A stretch of 34,978 bases of DNA from Candidatus Sulfopaludibacter sp. SbA3 (GCA_945900935.1 CAMDKT010000002.1:1-34978); one strand, 5' to 3'; shown: positions 1 to 8,192, counted from the first letter of the stretch. Numbers and translations: made by a program. Notes: a model not told the origin generated them from the sequence alone.

Positions 1-333
1 CATGATCATCGCGATTCGTGGCGAGACCGCGATTTATCAGGTCCTGAACGGTCAGGCGGAGAAAGATTCGAGTATCGGTTGCAACGGCGTTATCCCCGTG
101 GGGCCCTTCGTCGAGTTCGAAATTCGCAAATCGAAGGGGCGTGGGGCGCGGATCGGTACGTGCTTGTTGTTCGGTGGAAGATGTAACGCGATATATAGTG
201 GTGTGCCGAAAAGCAATACAAAGGAGAGTGGGTACGGTGCTTGCGTTTCGGATGGATTGCACGTATTATTGAATCTCCCCCCGAGCGTTATGGCAAGTGC
301 TGTAGCGAACTTTATGTATGAGGGGAACTCGCG
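1..333. other. Upstream region of smc, no supported gene
   Basis: The stretch before smc is open in one forward frame, which continues into the smc reading region. That translation has no recognisable motif and its composition is not protein-like. The reverse-strand frame is a shadow of the smc 5' end. The only sequence element I can support is the ribosome binding site AGGGGA at 321-326, which serves smc. I see no convincing -35/-10 pair. Confidence 0.4.
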
Positions 334-3300
334 TTGCTTAAACTCAAGCGTGTTGAAATCCAGGGATTCAAATCCTTTGCGGACCGCCAGGAACTGCGAT
401 TTAACGGTGTCGGCGTAGTCGCCGTGGTTGGTCCGAACGGATGCGGCAAGTCCAACCTCAGTGATGCCATCAGTTGGGTTCTCGGCGAGCAAAGCGCCAA
501 GAGCCTCCGCGGCGCCCGCATGGAAGATGTGATCTTCGCCGGGACCCGCGACCGCAAGCCGCTGGGCATGGCGAGTGTCACGATGACGCTGTTCGACCCG
601 ACGTATGAAGTGGAACTCCCCGCGCTGGAGCCGCAGCAGCCGGTGGAAGGCGAATCGGCCTCTGTTACCGCCGCCAAAGTGCAGCACGCGCAGAAAGAGC
701 GTCGGCACGAAATCACCATCACGCGCCGCTTGTTCCGTTCCGGCGAAAGCGAATATCTGATCGATGGAAAGAACGCGCGGCTGCGCGACATTCAGGACAT
801 CTTTATGGGTACGGGCCTGGGCCCGGAATCGTACGCGATCATTGAGCAAGGCCGCATTGGGCAGATTCTGAGTTCACGGCCGCAGGACCGCCGCGCGGTG
901 ATCGAAGAGGCCGCCGGTGTCACGCGATTCAAGACTAAGCGCCGCTTGGCCGAAGCCAAGTTGGATGGCGCGAAGCAGAACCTGACTCGCGTTTTCGACA
1001 TTCTGGAAGAGGTCACGCGACAGGTCAATTCACTGAAGCGGCAGGCCGCCAAAGCCGAACGCTACGTGAAGCTGCGCGAGGAGATGGTCACCCATCTGCG
1101 CCTGTTGATTGTCGGGAAGTATAAGACGCTGGAACGGGAAGCGTCAAAAGCGGCGATTGAAATGAGCCAGGCGGCGGCGGCGTTTGAGACGCTCGGCGTT
1201 GATCTGCGCGCGAAGGAAACGGAATACACGGCGCTGCAGCAGACCTGCTATCAGCACGAAGAAGCACTGACGGCGCAGCGCAAAGAGCTGGCCGATTTGC
1301 AGATTGAAGCGGAGCGCGCGCGGGGCCGTCTGAACAGCCAATCGCAGCAGGTGGCGTCGATCGAACAGCGGCTGGCCGGGGGCGAAAACGAATCGCAGGA
1401 AGTGGAAAAGCGGCTGGCGGCGATGGAGTCCGACGTCGAAAGGCACCGCGCCTCGCTGGAGGAAGCGTCGGCGAATGCGAATGAAGCGCGCGAACGGCTG
1501 CGCGTGAAAAGCGAAGAGCGCGAACAGTTCCAGGGCCAGTTGCGCATGCGGGAACAGGGGTTGGAAGCGGCTCGTCAGCAAGTGTTGCGTCTGTTGGGCG
1601 AAGCGTCGGCGATGCGCAATCAGTTGGCGCAAATCGAAGAGTACTTGGCGTCCAATGAGCGGGATCGTGTCCGCGCCCGCAAAGAGGAAGAAGGCGCCAC
1701 CGCCGATCTGGCGCGGCTTGCCGAACAGCGCCGGCAGTTGCAGGAAAAGCTGGGCGACCGGCAGATGCAGCTCGAGTCGCTAGCGGATCAAAAGAAGAGA
1801 GTGGAAGAGGAGTTGCTTGGACGCAAGTCGACACTTGGCGAAGCGCGGCGTCAATTGGAAGCCGTTCGCGCCGAGCTTTCGCGTATCAAGGCCCGAAGGG
1901 ATTCGCTGGAAGAAATTCTGTCGCACCGCGCCTACACAACGGAATCGGTGAAGCGCCTGTTCACGGCGGTGGAACGCGGCCAAACCTCGGCGCTGCAGCC
2001 CTCCGGCGTGTTGGCCGACTTCATTGAAGTGGACCCCGCGTTTGAGAAAGCCGCGGAAGAATTTCTGCACGACGAGCTGGAGTACGTGGTGGTGAAGGAC
2101 TGGTCGCAAGCCGACAGCGGTATCGATCTGATGCGCGGCGATCTGGATGGCCGGGCGACGTTCCTGGTGCAGCCCGAACTCGAGGACAAGTACGCCACCG
2201 CTCTGGCGATGGAGCCGCCGATTGGCCCGGAGACCGGGATTATCGGGCGCTTGAGCAACTATCTCAAAATGACCAACGGCCTGACCAAGGCCCCAGCCGA
2301 ACTGCTGCCGCGCCTGTCGCGGTGCTATCTGGTTCAGGACCGCGCGGCGGCTCAACGGCTGGCGGGCCAGTATCCGGATATTTTTTTCCTGTTGCCGGAC
2401 GGCGTTTGTTACCACGGCCACGCCGTCAGCGGCGGACGCAAGACCGGTTCCGGCCCGCTGGGTTTGAAGCGTGAGCTGCGGGAATTGACGGGCACGGTAG
2501 CGACGAAACAGAAAGCGTTTGAGGGTACGCAGCAGCAGATCGGCGAGTTGGAACACGCCATTCAGACGCTGAGCGAAGAGCAGGAAAAGGTTCGTCAGCA
2601 GCAACAGCGGGAAGAGAGAGAAGCGTTGGCGCTGGATCACGAAATGCGCCGTATGGGCGAGGAGACCAACCGTTCCAACGCCCGTTTATCGGCGGCCCGT
2701 TTAGAACTCGAACGCCTGGAGCGAGACGCCCAGCGCTCGGCCGGCCAGAAGGATGAAAAACAACGCCTGCACGCGGAGAAGGAAGAAGCACGCTCCCTGA
2801 AAGAGAAGGAATTGGAGAGCGGCCGCGGCGAACTCGATTTGCTGCGGGAGTCGGTCCAGCAGGTGTCGGAGGAGCATTCGGTTTTGCGGGTGCAATTGGC
2901 CTCGCTGGACGAGCGGCAGCGCAGTGAGGCGGCCGCCCGGCAACGGGTGGAATCGCAGATTGGCGAATTGACTCGACGCCGCGGCGCGATTGCGGCGGAG
3001 TTGGAGCGCCTTGGCTTGGATCGCACGCGCCTGTTGAACGACAACATGGAGTTGGACTCCATGTTGAATCTGCTCCAGGAAGAGATTCTGCGGTTGCAGG
3101 GGCTGGTGCAGTTGGCCGCGCGGCAGGATCACGAGATGCGAGCGCGGCTAGCCGCGATTGACGAGGCGTTGAAGGCGCATCGCATCGCGGTGCAGGAAGC
3201 GCAGGATCGGCGGACGCAGATTGAAATCCATCTGGTTCAGTTGCAGTCTGATTTGAGGCATTTGGACGAAAATGCGCGGAAGGATCTGGGGGCGCTGGCC

Positions 3301-4050
3301 AGCGAACTGGTTCGGGATGACGATCCGGAACTGGATGAACTGGCGTTGGGCGAACTCGACGCCAAGTATACAGAGGTGCGCGGGCGGATTGAGGCGCTGG
3401 GCGCAGTCAACCCGCAGGCGTTGGAAGAGTACACCGAAGCCGAGCTTCGCTTCAATTTCCTGAACACGCAGCGGCAGGATTTGCTCGACTCCATTCGCGA
3501 CACGGAGAAGGCGATTCAGGAGATCGACGTTGAATCGCGCAAGCGTTTCGCCGAGGCCTTTGAAGCTGTGAACGCGCAGTTCAAGGAGATCTTTAAGACG
3601 CTGTTCGGCGGCGGTCACGCGGAGATGCGGCTGACCGATGAAACTAACATCGGCGAGTGCGGCATTGAGATGATCGCCTCGCCTCCCGGCAAGCGGCTGC
3701 AAAACGTTTTGCTGCTTTCCGGCGGTGAGAAATCGCTGACGGCGATGGCGCTGTTGATGGCCATCTTCAAGTATCAACCCAGCCCGTTCTGCATCCTGGA
3801 CGAAGTGGATGCGCCGCTCGACGAAGCCAATACCGGACGGCTCGCGCGGCTGTTAAAAGAAATGGCGTCGGAGACCCAATTCATCGTGATTACGCACGCC
3901 AAGCGCACGATGGAGGCGGCTCAGACGCTGTACGGAGTCACGATGGAGGAGCCGGGCGTTTCCAAGCTCGTCTCAGTGAAATTCCATCCGCACAACCAAG
4001 TTCCGCCACTCTCCCCCGAGTCTCGCAGGACCCCGGCGATGGCCCAATAA
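334..4050 (+). CDS. smc: Chromosome segregation protein SMC
   Basis: This is the SMC ATPase that forms the condensin ring with ScpA and ScpB and organises and segregates the chromosome in the cytoplasm. The 1238-aa product has the full SMC layout. An N-terminal head carries Walker A GPNGCGKS at residues 33-40. A long charged coiled coil (about 170-530) is followed by a hinge (about 555-700, GVLADFIEV onward) and a returning coiled coil. The C-terminal head has the ABC signature LLLSGGEKS near residue 1127 and Walker B CILDEVDAP near 1152. The start is TTG, with AGGGGA seven bases upstream; translation from here gives the canonical N-terminus MLKLKRVEIQGFKSF. No scpA or scpB lies beside it. 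A strong hairpin follows the stop, suggesting a monocistronic unit. Length and motifs are complete, so it is expected to be functional. Confidence 0.97.
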   Translation: MLKLKRVEIQGFKSFADRQELRFNGVGVVAVVGPNGCGKSNLSDAISWVLGEQSAKSLRGARMEDVIFAGTRDRKPLGMASVTMTLFDPTYEVELPALEPQQPVEGESASVTAAKVQHAQKERRHEITITRRLFRSGESEYLIDGKNARLRDIQDIFMGTGLGPESYAIIEQGRIGQILSSRPQDRRAVIEEAAGVTRFKTKRRLAEAKLDGAKQNLTRVFDILEEVTRQVNSLKRQAAKAERYVKLREEMVTHLRLLIVGKYKTLEREASKAAIEMSQAAAAFETLGVDLRAKETEYTALQQTCYQHEEALTAQRKELADLQIEAERARGRLNSQSQQVASIEQRLAGGENESQEVEKRLAAMESDVERHRASLEEASANANEARERLRVKSEEREQFQGQLRMREQGLEAARQQVLRLLGEASAMRNQLAQIEEYLASNERDRVRARKEEEGATADLARLAEQRRQLQEKLGDRQMQLESLADQKKRVEEELLGRKSTLGEARRQLEAVRAELSRIKARRDSLEEILSHRAYTTESVKRLFTAVERGQTSALQPSGVLADFIEVDPAFEKAAEEFLHDELEYVVVKDWSQADSGIDLMRGDLDGRATFLVQPELEDKYATALAMEPPIGPETGIIGRLSNYLKMTNGLTKAPAELLPRLSRCYLVQDRAAAQRLAGQYPDIFFLLPDGVCYHGHAVSGGRKTGSGPLGLKRELRELTGTVATKQKAFEGTQQQIGELEHAIQTLSEEQEKVRQQQQREEREALALDHEMRRMGEETNRSNARLSAARLELERLERDAQRSAGQKDEKQRLHAEKEEARSLKEKELESGRGELDLLRESVQQVSEEHSVLRVQLASLDERQRSEAAARQRVESQIGELTRRRGAIAAELERLGLDRTRLLNDNMELDSMLNLLQEEILRLQGLVQLAARQDHEMRARLAAIDEALKAHRIAVQEAQDRRTQIEIHLVQLQSDLRHLDENARKDLGALASELVRDDDPELDELALGELDAKYTEVRGRIEALGAVNPQALEEYTEAELRFNFLNTQRQDLLDSIRDTEKAIQEIDVESRKRFAEAFEAVNAQFKEIFKTLFGGGHAEMRLTDETNIGECGIEMIASPPGKRLQNVLLLSGGEKSLTAMALLMAIFKYQPSPFCILDEVDAPLDEANTGRLARLLKEMASETQFIVITHAKRTMEAAQTLYGVTMEEPGVSKLVSVKFHPHNQVPPLSPESRRTPAMAQ

Positions 4051-4082
4051 AGGCCTATAAGACCAGCGTCCTGTGAGTATCC

Positions 4083-4120
4083 GCGCGCGCGGCGATTAGC
4101 GCCGCGCGCGCCCAGTTTTG
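4083..4120 (+). terminator. Rho-independent-type terminator after smc
   Basis: A perfect 12-bp GC-only stem pairs 4083-4094 with 4100-4111 around the loop ATTAG, and TTTT follows a few bases later at 4116-4119. It sits 33 bp after the smc stop and just before the cyclophilin gene. The T-run is short and separated from the stem by CCAG, so termination strength is uncertain. Confidence 0.65.
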
Positions 4121-4131
4121 TATTCTATTGA

Positions 4132-5061
4132 ATGATGCTTATTCGCTCCTTTCTCACCCTCTCCCTATTTGCATTCGTCGTGACGGCGCAGCCGCCGGTG
4201 GACCCGGCGAAGCCGCCCGCGGCCGCCAAGCCGGTCGAGCCGAAGCCGGTCGTGGCCGCTAAACCGGTCGTGGCCGCTAAGCCGGTCGTGGCTGCTAAAC
4301 CGGTCGTGGCCGCTAAACCGGTCGTGGCCGCTAAGCCGGTCGTAGCTGCTAAACCGGTCGTGGCTGCTAAACCGGTCGTGGCAGCTGCTCCCGTCGCGCC
4401 GCCCAAGCCCGCTCGCGACCCCGGCCTATACGGCACGCTCTCGATCAGCCATGGCACGACGCCCATCGGCAACATTGTCTTCAAGTTCTACGAAAAGGAA
4501 TCGCCGATAACGGTGAAGAACTTCGTCGATCTCGCGCAGGGCCGCAAGGAATGGATGAATCCGAAAACAGGCACGCGCGTGAAAGCGCCGCTGTTCAACG
4601 GCCTGACGTTTCATCGCGTGATACCCGATTTTATGATTCAGGGCGGGGATCCGCAGGGCAACGGAATGGGCGGAACGGACGCGATTCCGGACGAGTTCCA
4701 TCCGACATTGCGCTTTGATATTTCCGGACGCTTGGCCATGGCCAACGCCGGTCCCGGCACCGGTTCCAGTCAGTTTTTCATCACGGAAGGAACGCCGAGC
4801 CATTTGAACGGCCGGCACACGATTTTCGGGCAGGTTATCGAAGGAATGGACCTCGTCGCGAAGATCGCCCGCTTCCCGCGCGGCCCTGGCGATAAGCCGG
4901 ATACGCCGGTTCGGATGAGCCGTGTTGTGATCACTCGCTACGCTGATCCGAACGCGCCCAAGCCGCCCGCGCCGGCCGTGAAGAAGGCTGCGCCCGCAGT
5001 TGCTAAGCCGACGGTTCCGGCTGTGAAGCCCGCTGCGCCGGCCGCGGCGAAAAAGGGCTGA
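4132..5061 (+). CDS. Exported cyclophilin-type peptidyl-prolyl cis-trans isomerase
   Basis: Cyclophilins catalyse cis-trans isomerisation of Xaa-Pro bonds to assist folding. The 309-aa product begins with a signal peptide (MMLIRSFLTLSLFAFVVTA, cleavage probably before QPPVD), so it should act in the periplasm. Residues about 38-85 are a low-complexity spacer of eight tandem KPVVAA units. The catalytic domain spans about 98-265 and shows FHRVIPDFMIQGGD near residue 160 with the catalytic Arg, MANAGPGTGSSQFFIT, and LNGRHTIFGQV. The position of the human drug-binding Trp is His here, as in many bacterial enzymes. The tail is rich in Lys, Ala and Pro. Both low-complexity ends may be linkers to the envelope or cell-wall polymers; that is inference. 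ATG 4132 and ATG 4135 are equally possible starts. Confidence 0.93.
   Translation: MMLIRSFLTLSLFAFVVTAQPPVDPAKPPAAAKPVEPKPVVAAKPVVAAKPVVAAKPVVAAKPVVAAKPVVAAKPVVAAKPVVAAAPVAPPKPARDPGLYGTLSISHGTTPIGNIVFKFYEKESPITVKNFVDLAQGRKEWMNPKTGTRVKAPLFNGLTFHRVIPDFMIQGGDPQGNGMGGTDAIPDEFHPTLRFDISGRLAMANAGPGTGSSQFFITEGTPSHLNGRHTIFGQVIEGMDLVAKIARFPRGPGDKPDTPVRMSRVVITRYADPNAPKPPAPAVKKAAPAVAKPTVPAVKPAAPAAAKKG
4243..4386 (+). repeat. Eight tandem 18-bp coding repeats (KPVVAA)
   Basis: Eight consecutive 18-bp units of the form AARCCGGTCGTGGCYGCT encode KPVVAA. Units differ only at synonymous positions (AAG/AAA, GCC/GCT/GCA, one GTA). The array lies in frame inside the cyclophilin gene between signal peptide and catalytic domain, so copy-number change would not break the frame. 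Confidence 0.95.
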
Positions 5062-5064
5062 GGC

Positions 5065-5409
5065 TTACGGCCATGCGCCCAGCAGAACGAGTTCGTGCCG
5101 AAGTGCAAGCCGACGCACGTCGTTCAGGGCAAGTACTTCAACCGTAGCGCGCCCGGTCGGCGTTTTTCCTTTAATCGAAAGGTTCAGAATGCGAAAGTGA
5201 TCGTGCCACCCGTCTCGCCGGGGGTGAGAGAGCGGCACGATCTCATTACTCAAAGGGTCGATTCCTGTGGGGTCCGTCCGGACCGCCATGCTTCCTGGCG
5301 ACGACGTGTTCGATGTGATGCGTGAAAGGACTCAACTGCTGCCGCGGCAGACAGTATTCACAGCGATCACCCGGTACTTGACAAATTCCCGCGTCGCGGA
5401 ACTCGCCAC
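5065..5409 (-). pseudogene. Decayed HNH endonuclease
   Basis: Three frames together reconstruct a familiar small HNH nuclease. From GTG 5409 one frame reads ASSATREFVKYR. The next frame gives GDRCEYC, then HIEHVVARKHGGPD, the first half of the HNH site. The third frame, from about 5285, gives TGIDPLSNEIVPLSHPRRDGW, then GRATVEVLALN and the C-terminus to the stop at 5065. The segment that in relatives links HGGPD to TGIDP, including the CHRCN zinc/HNH half, is missing. So there is at least one frameshift near 5370 and an internal deletion with frame change near 5285. The catalytic site is incomplete and the gene should be dead. It starts 3 nt after the stop of the upstream 79-aa gene, matching the two-gene arrangement I recall for this family. 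Confidence 0.85.
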
Positions 5410-5411
5410 TC

Positions 5412-5651
5412 TCAGCCGTTCGACGTCAGCTTCCGCTGTGCCTTAAGCTTTAAGATAGCGATGAAGTCAGCGGCGTTGATTAGTGCTTCGTAATTGGCCC
5501 GCTCCACCGCGGCTAGCACTCCCTTGTTGGCGCGCCGGGCAAGCAGTTCTACCCGTTTCCGCACCGAGGCGGTGATGCCAAATTCGACCACACGTTGGGC
5601 GGACTCCGCGTCAAGGCATTGGGTGAATGGGTCCAGTGCTGTGTGGCTCAT
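5412..5651 (-). CDS. Small conserved protein, partner of HNH endonuclease cassette
   Basis: A 79-aa protein starting MSHTALDPFTQCLDAESAQ and containing the block NYEALINAADFIAILKLKAQ near its C-terminus. From memory, close relatives with LDPFxQCLD and YEALINAADFISILKLKA are widespread in Acidobacteria, Planctomycetes and Cyanobacteria and usually sit directly upstream of a small HNH nuclease. That is the arrangement here, although the nuclease is broken. I know no assigned function; an antitoxin or immunity role is conceivable but is inference. ATG 5651 is chosen over the longer open frame because translation from here matches the family N-terminus. The predicted fold is mostly helical, with no signal peptide or membrane segment. 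Confidence 0.75.
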   Translation of the reverse strand: MSHTALDPFTQCLDAESAQRVVEFGITASVRKRVELLARRANKGVLAAVERANYEALINAADFIAILKLKAQRKLTSNG

Positions 5652-6105
5652 AGCAAAAAATAACACAGGATTAGGCCGGAGAATTATCCAACGCGCAATC
5701 ACTGAGCGCGAACCAGATGTGTGAGTTCTTGGAGGGAAGCCTCAGTTTACCGCGCCTCGCACTAGCAATCATCGTATGAAAAGCTGACCTCGTTGCCGAA
5801 AGCCACCGAACTTAGCGATACGGAAGCTGCCGCGCGAACGCAAGTGGCCAAAACACCAAAGCGAGGTCAACAAGGGACGCCAACGCAATGCTGCCGGTCT
5901 CTATTGAGTGGTTCTCGAAAAAGAGTAGCGAGCTATATCCATTCGCGGCACCGCAGTGAAGGTTTTTGGCCAGAAGTCAGCGGATGAGCGATGTATTCCG
6001 CTGTGTCCGGAGAACCATCGACGTACAAGGGATGCGCTCGATGTCGCCTGGCCGAAAGTGGGCTCAGCGTCACGCGCGCCACGCTGAAACAAACAGTCTT
6101 TCGCA
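5652..6105. other. About 450 bp without a recognisable gene
   Basis: Short open frames exist on both strands (for example + 5793-5987 and - 5901-6131), but none shows a family motif, a good ribosome site or gene-like composition. The stretch separates the HNH cassette from the BrnT module and is probably mobile-element debris. Confidence 0.4.
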
Positions 6106-6132
6106 TTGACTTGTAAGTACACTGTATGCACA
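6106..6132 (+). promoter_or_regulatory. Candidate promoter/operator of the BrnT module
   Basis: A -35-like TTGACT lies at 6106-6111. Directly after it are two TGT-N4-ACA palindromes: TGTAAGTACA at 6112-6121 and TGTATGCACA at 6123-6132. They match at 8 of 10 positions and their centres are 11 bp apart, one helical turn. They end 10 bp before the toxin ATG. This layout fits cooperative binding by a dimeric ribbon-helix-helix antitoxin for autoregulation. No convincing -10 at standard spacing is seen, so the promoter call itself is weak. Confidence 0.5.
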
Positions 6133-6142
6133 CTAGATCTAG

Positions 6143-6439
6143 ATGATGTCTGATGACATAAGCCGTTTCAACTGGGACGAGCACAACGCCGGACACATCG
6201 GGCAGCACAAGATCCGTCCGGAGGAAGTTGAGCAGGTACTGCTGAACTCGTCCATGCCCGTTGCTGAGGAGATCCACAACGGAGAAGAACGATTCCTGGA
6301 CATCGGCCATACCGAGACAGGGAAGGTGCTTTGGGTGTGGTGGACGTTACGGGATGGCAGGATGCGGCCAGTGACGGCTTGGGCGGCAAGCAGGCAGGAA
6401 CGGGAAGAGTACTACGCAGAGAAAGGAATGGACACATGA
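6143..6439 (+). CDS. brnT: BrnT-family (DUF497) RNase toxin
   Basis: A 98-aa protein with the BrnT/DUF497 pattern: FNWDEHNAGHIGQHKIRPEE at the N-terminus, EERFLDIGHTETGKVLWVWW in the middle, and a C-terminal VTAWAASRQEREEYY in place of the usual ISARxAxxxErrxYe. Family members are RelE-like ribonucleases that halt translation and are neutralised by a co-encoded BrnA-type antitoxin. The downstream gene overlaps by four bases (ATGA), toxin first, which is the normal BrnTA order. The usual Arg of ISAR is replaced by Trp-Ala here, so activity may differ from the model toxin. The start could be ATG 6143 or the next ATG at 6146. Confidence 0.82.
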   Translation: MMSDDISRFNWDEHNAGHIGQHKIRPEEVEQVLLNSSMPVAEEIHNGEERFLDIGHTETGKVLWVWWTLRDGRMRPVTAWAASRQEREEYYAEKGMDT

Positions 6440-6774
6440 AGAAGGCAAAGCCAATGACGAAGAAAGAGGTCGCCGCGGAGAAGGCGTTCGCGGAGGACGT
6501 GTATAAACGGCGAGACGAATTTAGCCAGAAATTCAGGGCGGTGATAAAAGAGCGAAACACCCAGAGAGCGGCCGGGCGTCCAGTGATGGCTGGCGTTCGG
6601 CCGGAGGCGCTACAGGCGCAAGTTAAGGCGGCGATCGGTGGGTCTCGGCCGGTGACGATCCGGCTCGATGTTCACGACATCGAGCGCGCCGAGCAACAGG
6701 CGACGGCGAAGGGATTGAAGTACCAGACGTATATTAAGATGCTGCTGCACGAGGCGTTGGGGACAGCCCGATAA
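6436..6774 (+). CDS. BrnA/CopG-like antitoxin
   Basis: A 112-aa, lysine-rich protein with a C-terminal ribbon-helix-helix-like segment (PVTIRLDVHDIERAEQQA, then KGLKYQTYIKMLLHEAL). The DxxxAxxxAxxxGxxYQTxIKxxLHEAL pattern is typical of BrnA and CopG-family antitoxins. The N-terminal half (MKKAKPMTKKEVAAEKAFAE onward) is charged and helical and would be the toxin-binding part; that reverses the usual RHH-first order of CopG but suits BrnA-like proteins. ATG 6436 is chosen because it overlaps the toxin stop as ATGA. The product likely represses the module through the palindromes at 6112-6132. Confidence 0.78.
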   Translation: MKKAKPMTKKEVAAEKAFAEDVYKRRDEFSQKFRAVIKERNTQRAAGRPVMAGVRPEALQAQVKAAIGGSRPVTIRLDVHDIERAEQQATAKGLKYQTYIKMLLHEALGTAR

Positions 6775-7062
6775 GTGGCGGGGCGCAACGCGCCACATTC
6801 ACGAGTTACGTCTGCATGAGTTGTCTTTGGTCGCGGTCCCGGCGCAACCGGGCGCGCAGATTCTCGAAGTGCGAAGTCTGGGCGATGCGGCGCGGGTTAT
6901 CGGCGGGTTCGATGCGGAGCGCATGGGCGGGCCGGAGTTGGCGGCGTTGCGGTCTATTGAAACGCATGTAAAACGGTGCTCGAAGGCCACCACGAACCCG
7001 CGCCGGACGCGGCGATACTTGCAGACCTCCGCGACCTGGCGGCGGCGCTGAGGCCGAACTGA
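6775..7062 (+). pseudogene. Prophage prohead protease, 3' remnant
   Basis: Right after the antitoxin stop, one frame reads RHIHELRLHELSLVAVPAQ and ILEVRSLGDAARVIGGFDAE, resembling the C-terminal part of HK97-type prohead maturation proteases (the E-x-S-L-V-x-x-P-A-x-P segment). There is no start codon or N-terminal catalytic region. Near 6975 the frame breaks; shifting frame continues with VLEGHHEPAPDAAILADLRD and reaches a stop at 7060-7062. It is therefore a truncated and frameshifted fragment of a phage capsid-processing gene. Assignment rests on the short conserved block and the neighbouring integrase, so the exact family is only probable. Confidence 0.6.
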
Positions 7063-7269
7063 AACAACCAACCGGGCCTTTTCGGGTCCAACCTGCGAAC
7101 ATACGGGGGCCGTCCGTTAGCGGCCATCGCCCAACCCCACATAGCTTGCCTGAGCAATTGGGCGGGCTTGCTGGCGCAGACCTCCGACCCATCTTCCCCG
7201 GCTTCCATTATGGAATCTGAAGGCGTCTTTCCATCGAGGTCCCACTTTTTCGTTTTTCATCAGGAGGTG

Positions 7270-7506
7270 TCAATTTTTCGACTTGACCACGACTGAAAAG
7301 GCATCGATTTTACCGCGATCGATTTCGAACGAAACCGTGCCAAAGGGCATTGATATCTGGGCTTGCCGATAAGCTTTTATGGCCTTTTCTATCTCGCTTG
7401 GAAAATCCCATTCGAATTTCCGGAATAGCACTTTTGATACCCGTAAGAGTTTTGTTTTGGCTGCCTCTCTGCTCGACGGGTTGTTGTCGTTTACGAGGAG
7501 CTTCAC
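7270..7506 (-). CDS. Hypothetical protein, possibly 5'-truncated
   Basis: Open frame of 78 aa from GTG 7506, with balanced composition (KLLRVSKVLFRKFEWDFPSE, then PFGTVSFEIDRGKIDAFSVV). I do not recognise it. The frame is open upstream without a clear start to about 7560, close to where integrase homology on the other strand begins (about 7541). A host gene whose 5' end was cut at that junction is one explanation. No ribosome site is obvious. It could also be non-coding. Confidence 0.4.
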   Translation of the reverse strand: MKLLVNDNNPSSREAAKTKLLRVSKVLFRKFEWDFPSEIEKAIKAYRQAQISMPFGTVSFEIDRGKIDAFSVVVKSKN

Positions 7507-7540
7507 TTCATTCGCCGCGTCCGCCTTGACGCCATTGAAA

Positions 7541-8182
7541 GGGTTCTTCGAGTATGACCACTATACGGCGCTGTTTGAGTCGCTATCGGATCACGTTCGC
7601 CCCGTTCTCAGTTTTGGGTATTACACGGGATGCCGGAGGGGGGAAGTGTTGGGCCTTCGATGGGACCAAGTTGATCTGATTCGCGGAATGGTGCGATTAG
7701 AACCCGGCGAAACGAAGAACGAAGAGTCGCGGGAAATACCGCTCATCGGCGATCTACTGGCCCTATTGAGATTGCGGCGCGAGGAGCGAGATTCACGTTT
7801 CCTGATTGCCCTTGGGTCTTCTTTCACGACGACGGCAAACAGATTCGATCCATCCGAACGGCATGGGAGAACGCCTGCAAGCGCGCCGGACTGTGGAACG
7901 AAACGACAATGAAACCGACGCGCCTATTTCACGACCTCCGGCGCTCCGGCGTGCGCAACTTGGTACGCGCTGGCGTCTCGGAAAAGGTGGCGCAACGAAA
8001 TCTCCGGCCATAAGACGCGGGACGTTTTTGATCGCTACAACATCACTACGCAGGATGATTTATTCGACGCGGTGCCGAAGCAGCAGGAATATCTGGAACG
8101 GCAAAAGGCGGCACACAAGACGGCGGCCCCGGCAGATTGGCACACTATTGGCACACAACGCGAAAAAGCCGCCAAAAACTAA
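7541..8182 (+). pseudogene. Tyrosine recombinase (phage-type integrase), broken
   Basis: Catalytic-domain sequence runs through three frames. Frame one: GFFEYDHYTALFESL, YYTGCRRGEVLGLRWDQVD (first catalytic Arg), RLEPGETKNEESREIPL. After a frameshift near 7790: CPWVFFHDDGKQIRSIRTAW and LFHDLRRSGVRNL (the HxxR motif). After an extra A near 7998-8000: ISGHKTRDVFDRYNITT, with the second His and the nucleophilic Tyr. All catalytic residues are present but split by two frameshifts, and the N-terminal DNA-binding domain is missing, so it cannot make an intact enzyme. It ends at TAA 8180-8182, 34 bp from the 3' end of tRNA-Leu, the usual position of an integrase beside its attachment site. Confidence 0.9.
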
Positions 8183-8192
8183 TGGCGGTTTT
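8169..8192 (+). terminator. Hairpin terminator at the integrase 3' end
   Basis: CCGCCA (8169-8174) pairs with TGGCGG (8183-8188) around AAAACTAA and is followed by TTTT. The hairpin spans the integrase stop codon. On the other strand an A-run precedes the stem (complement of 8162-8167), so it may work in both directions and also end tRNA-Leu transcripts. Confidence 0.6.

Noticed and set aside
52-849. 265-aa reverse-strand open frame over the smc 5' end
   Set aside because: It is antisense to the conserved SMC head domain, is His/Arg-rich with no motif and no ribosome site; a high-GC shadow.
4243-4386. Possible CRISPR array
   Set aside because: The repeats are contiguous 18-bp units without spacers and lie in frame inside a gene; it is a coding VNTR.
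5199-5242. Inverted repeat GATCGTGCC / GGCACGATC
   Set aside because: Both arms encode conserved family residues (EIVPL and WHDH) of the HNH pseudogene, so the pairing is probably coincidental and has a 26-base loop.
5793-5987. 64-aa forward open frame in the gap before the BrnT module
   Set aside because: No motif, no ribosome site and low coding quality; treated as non-coding.
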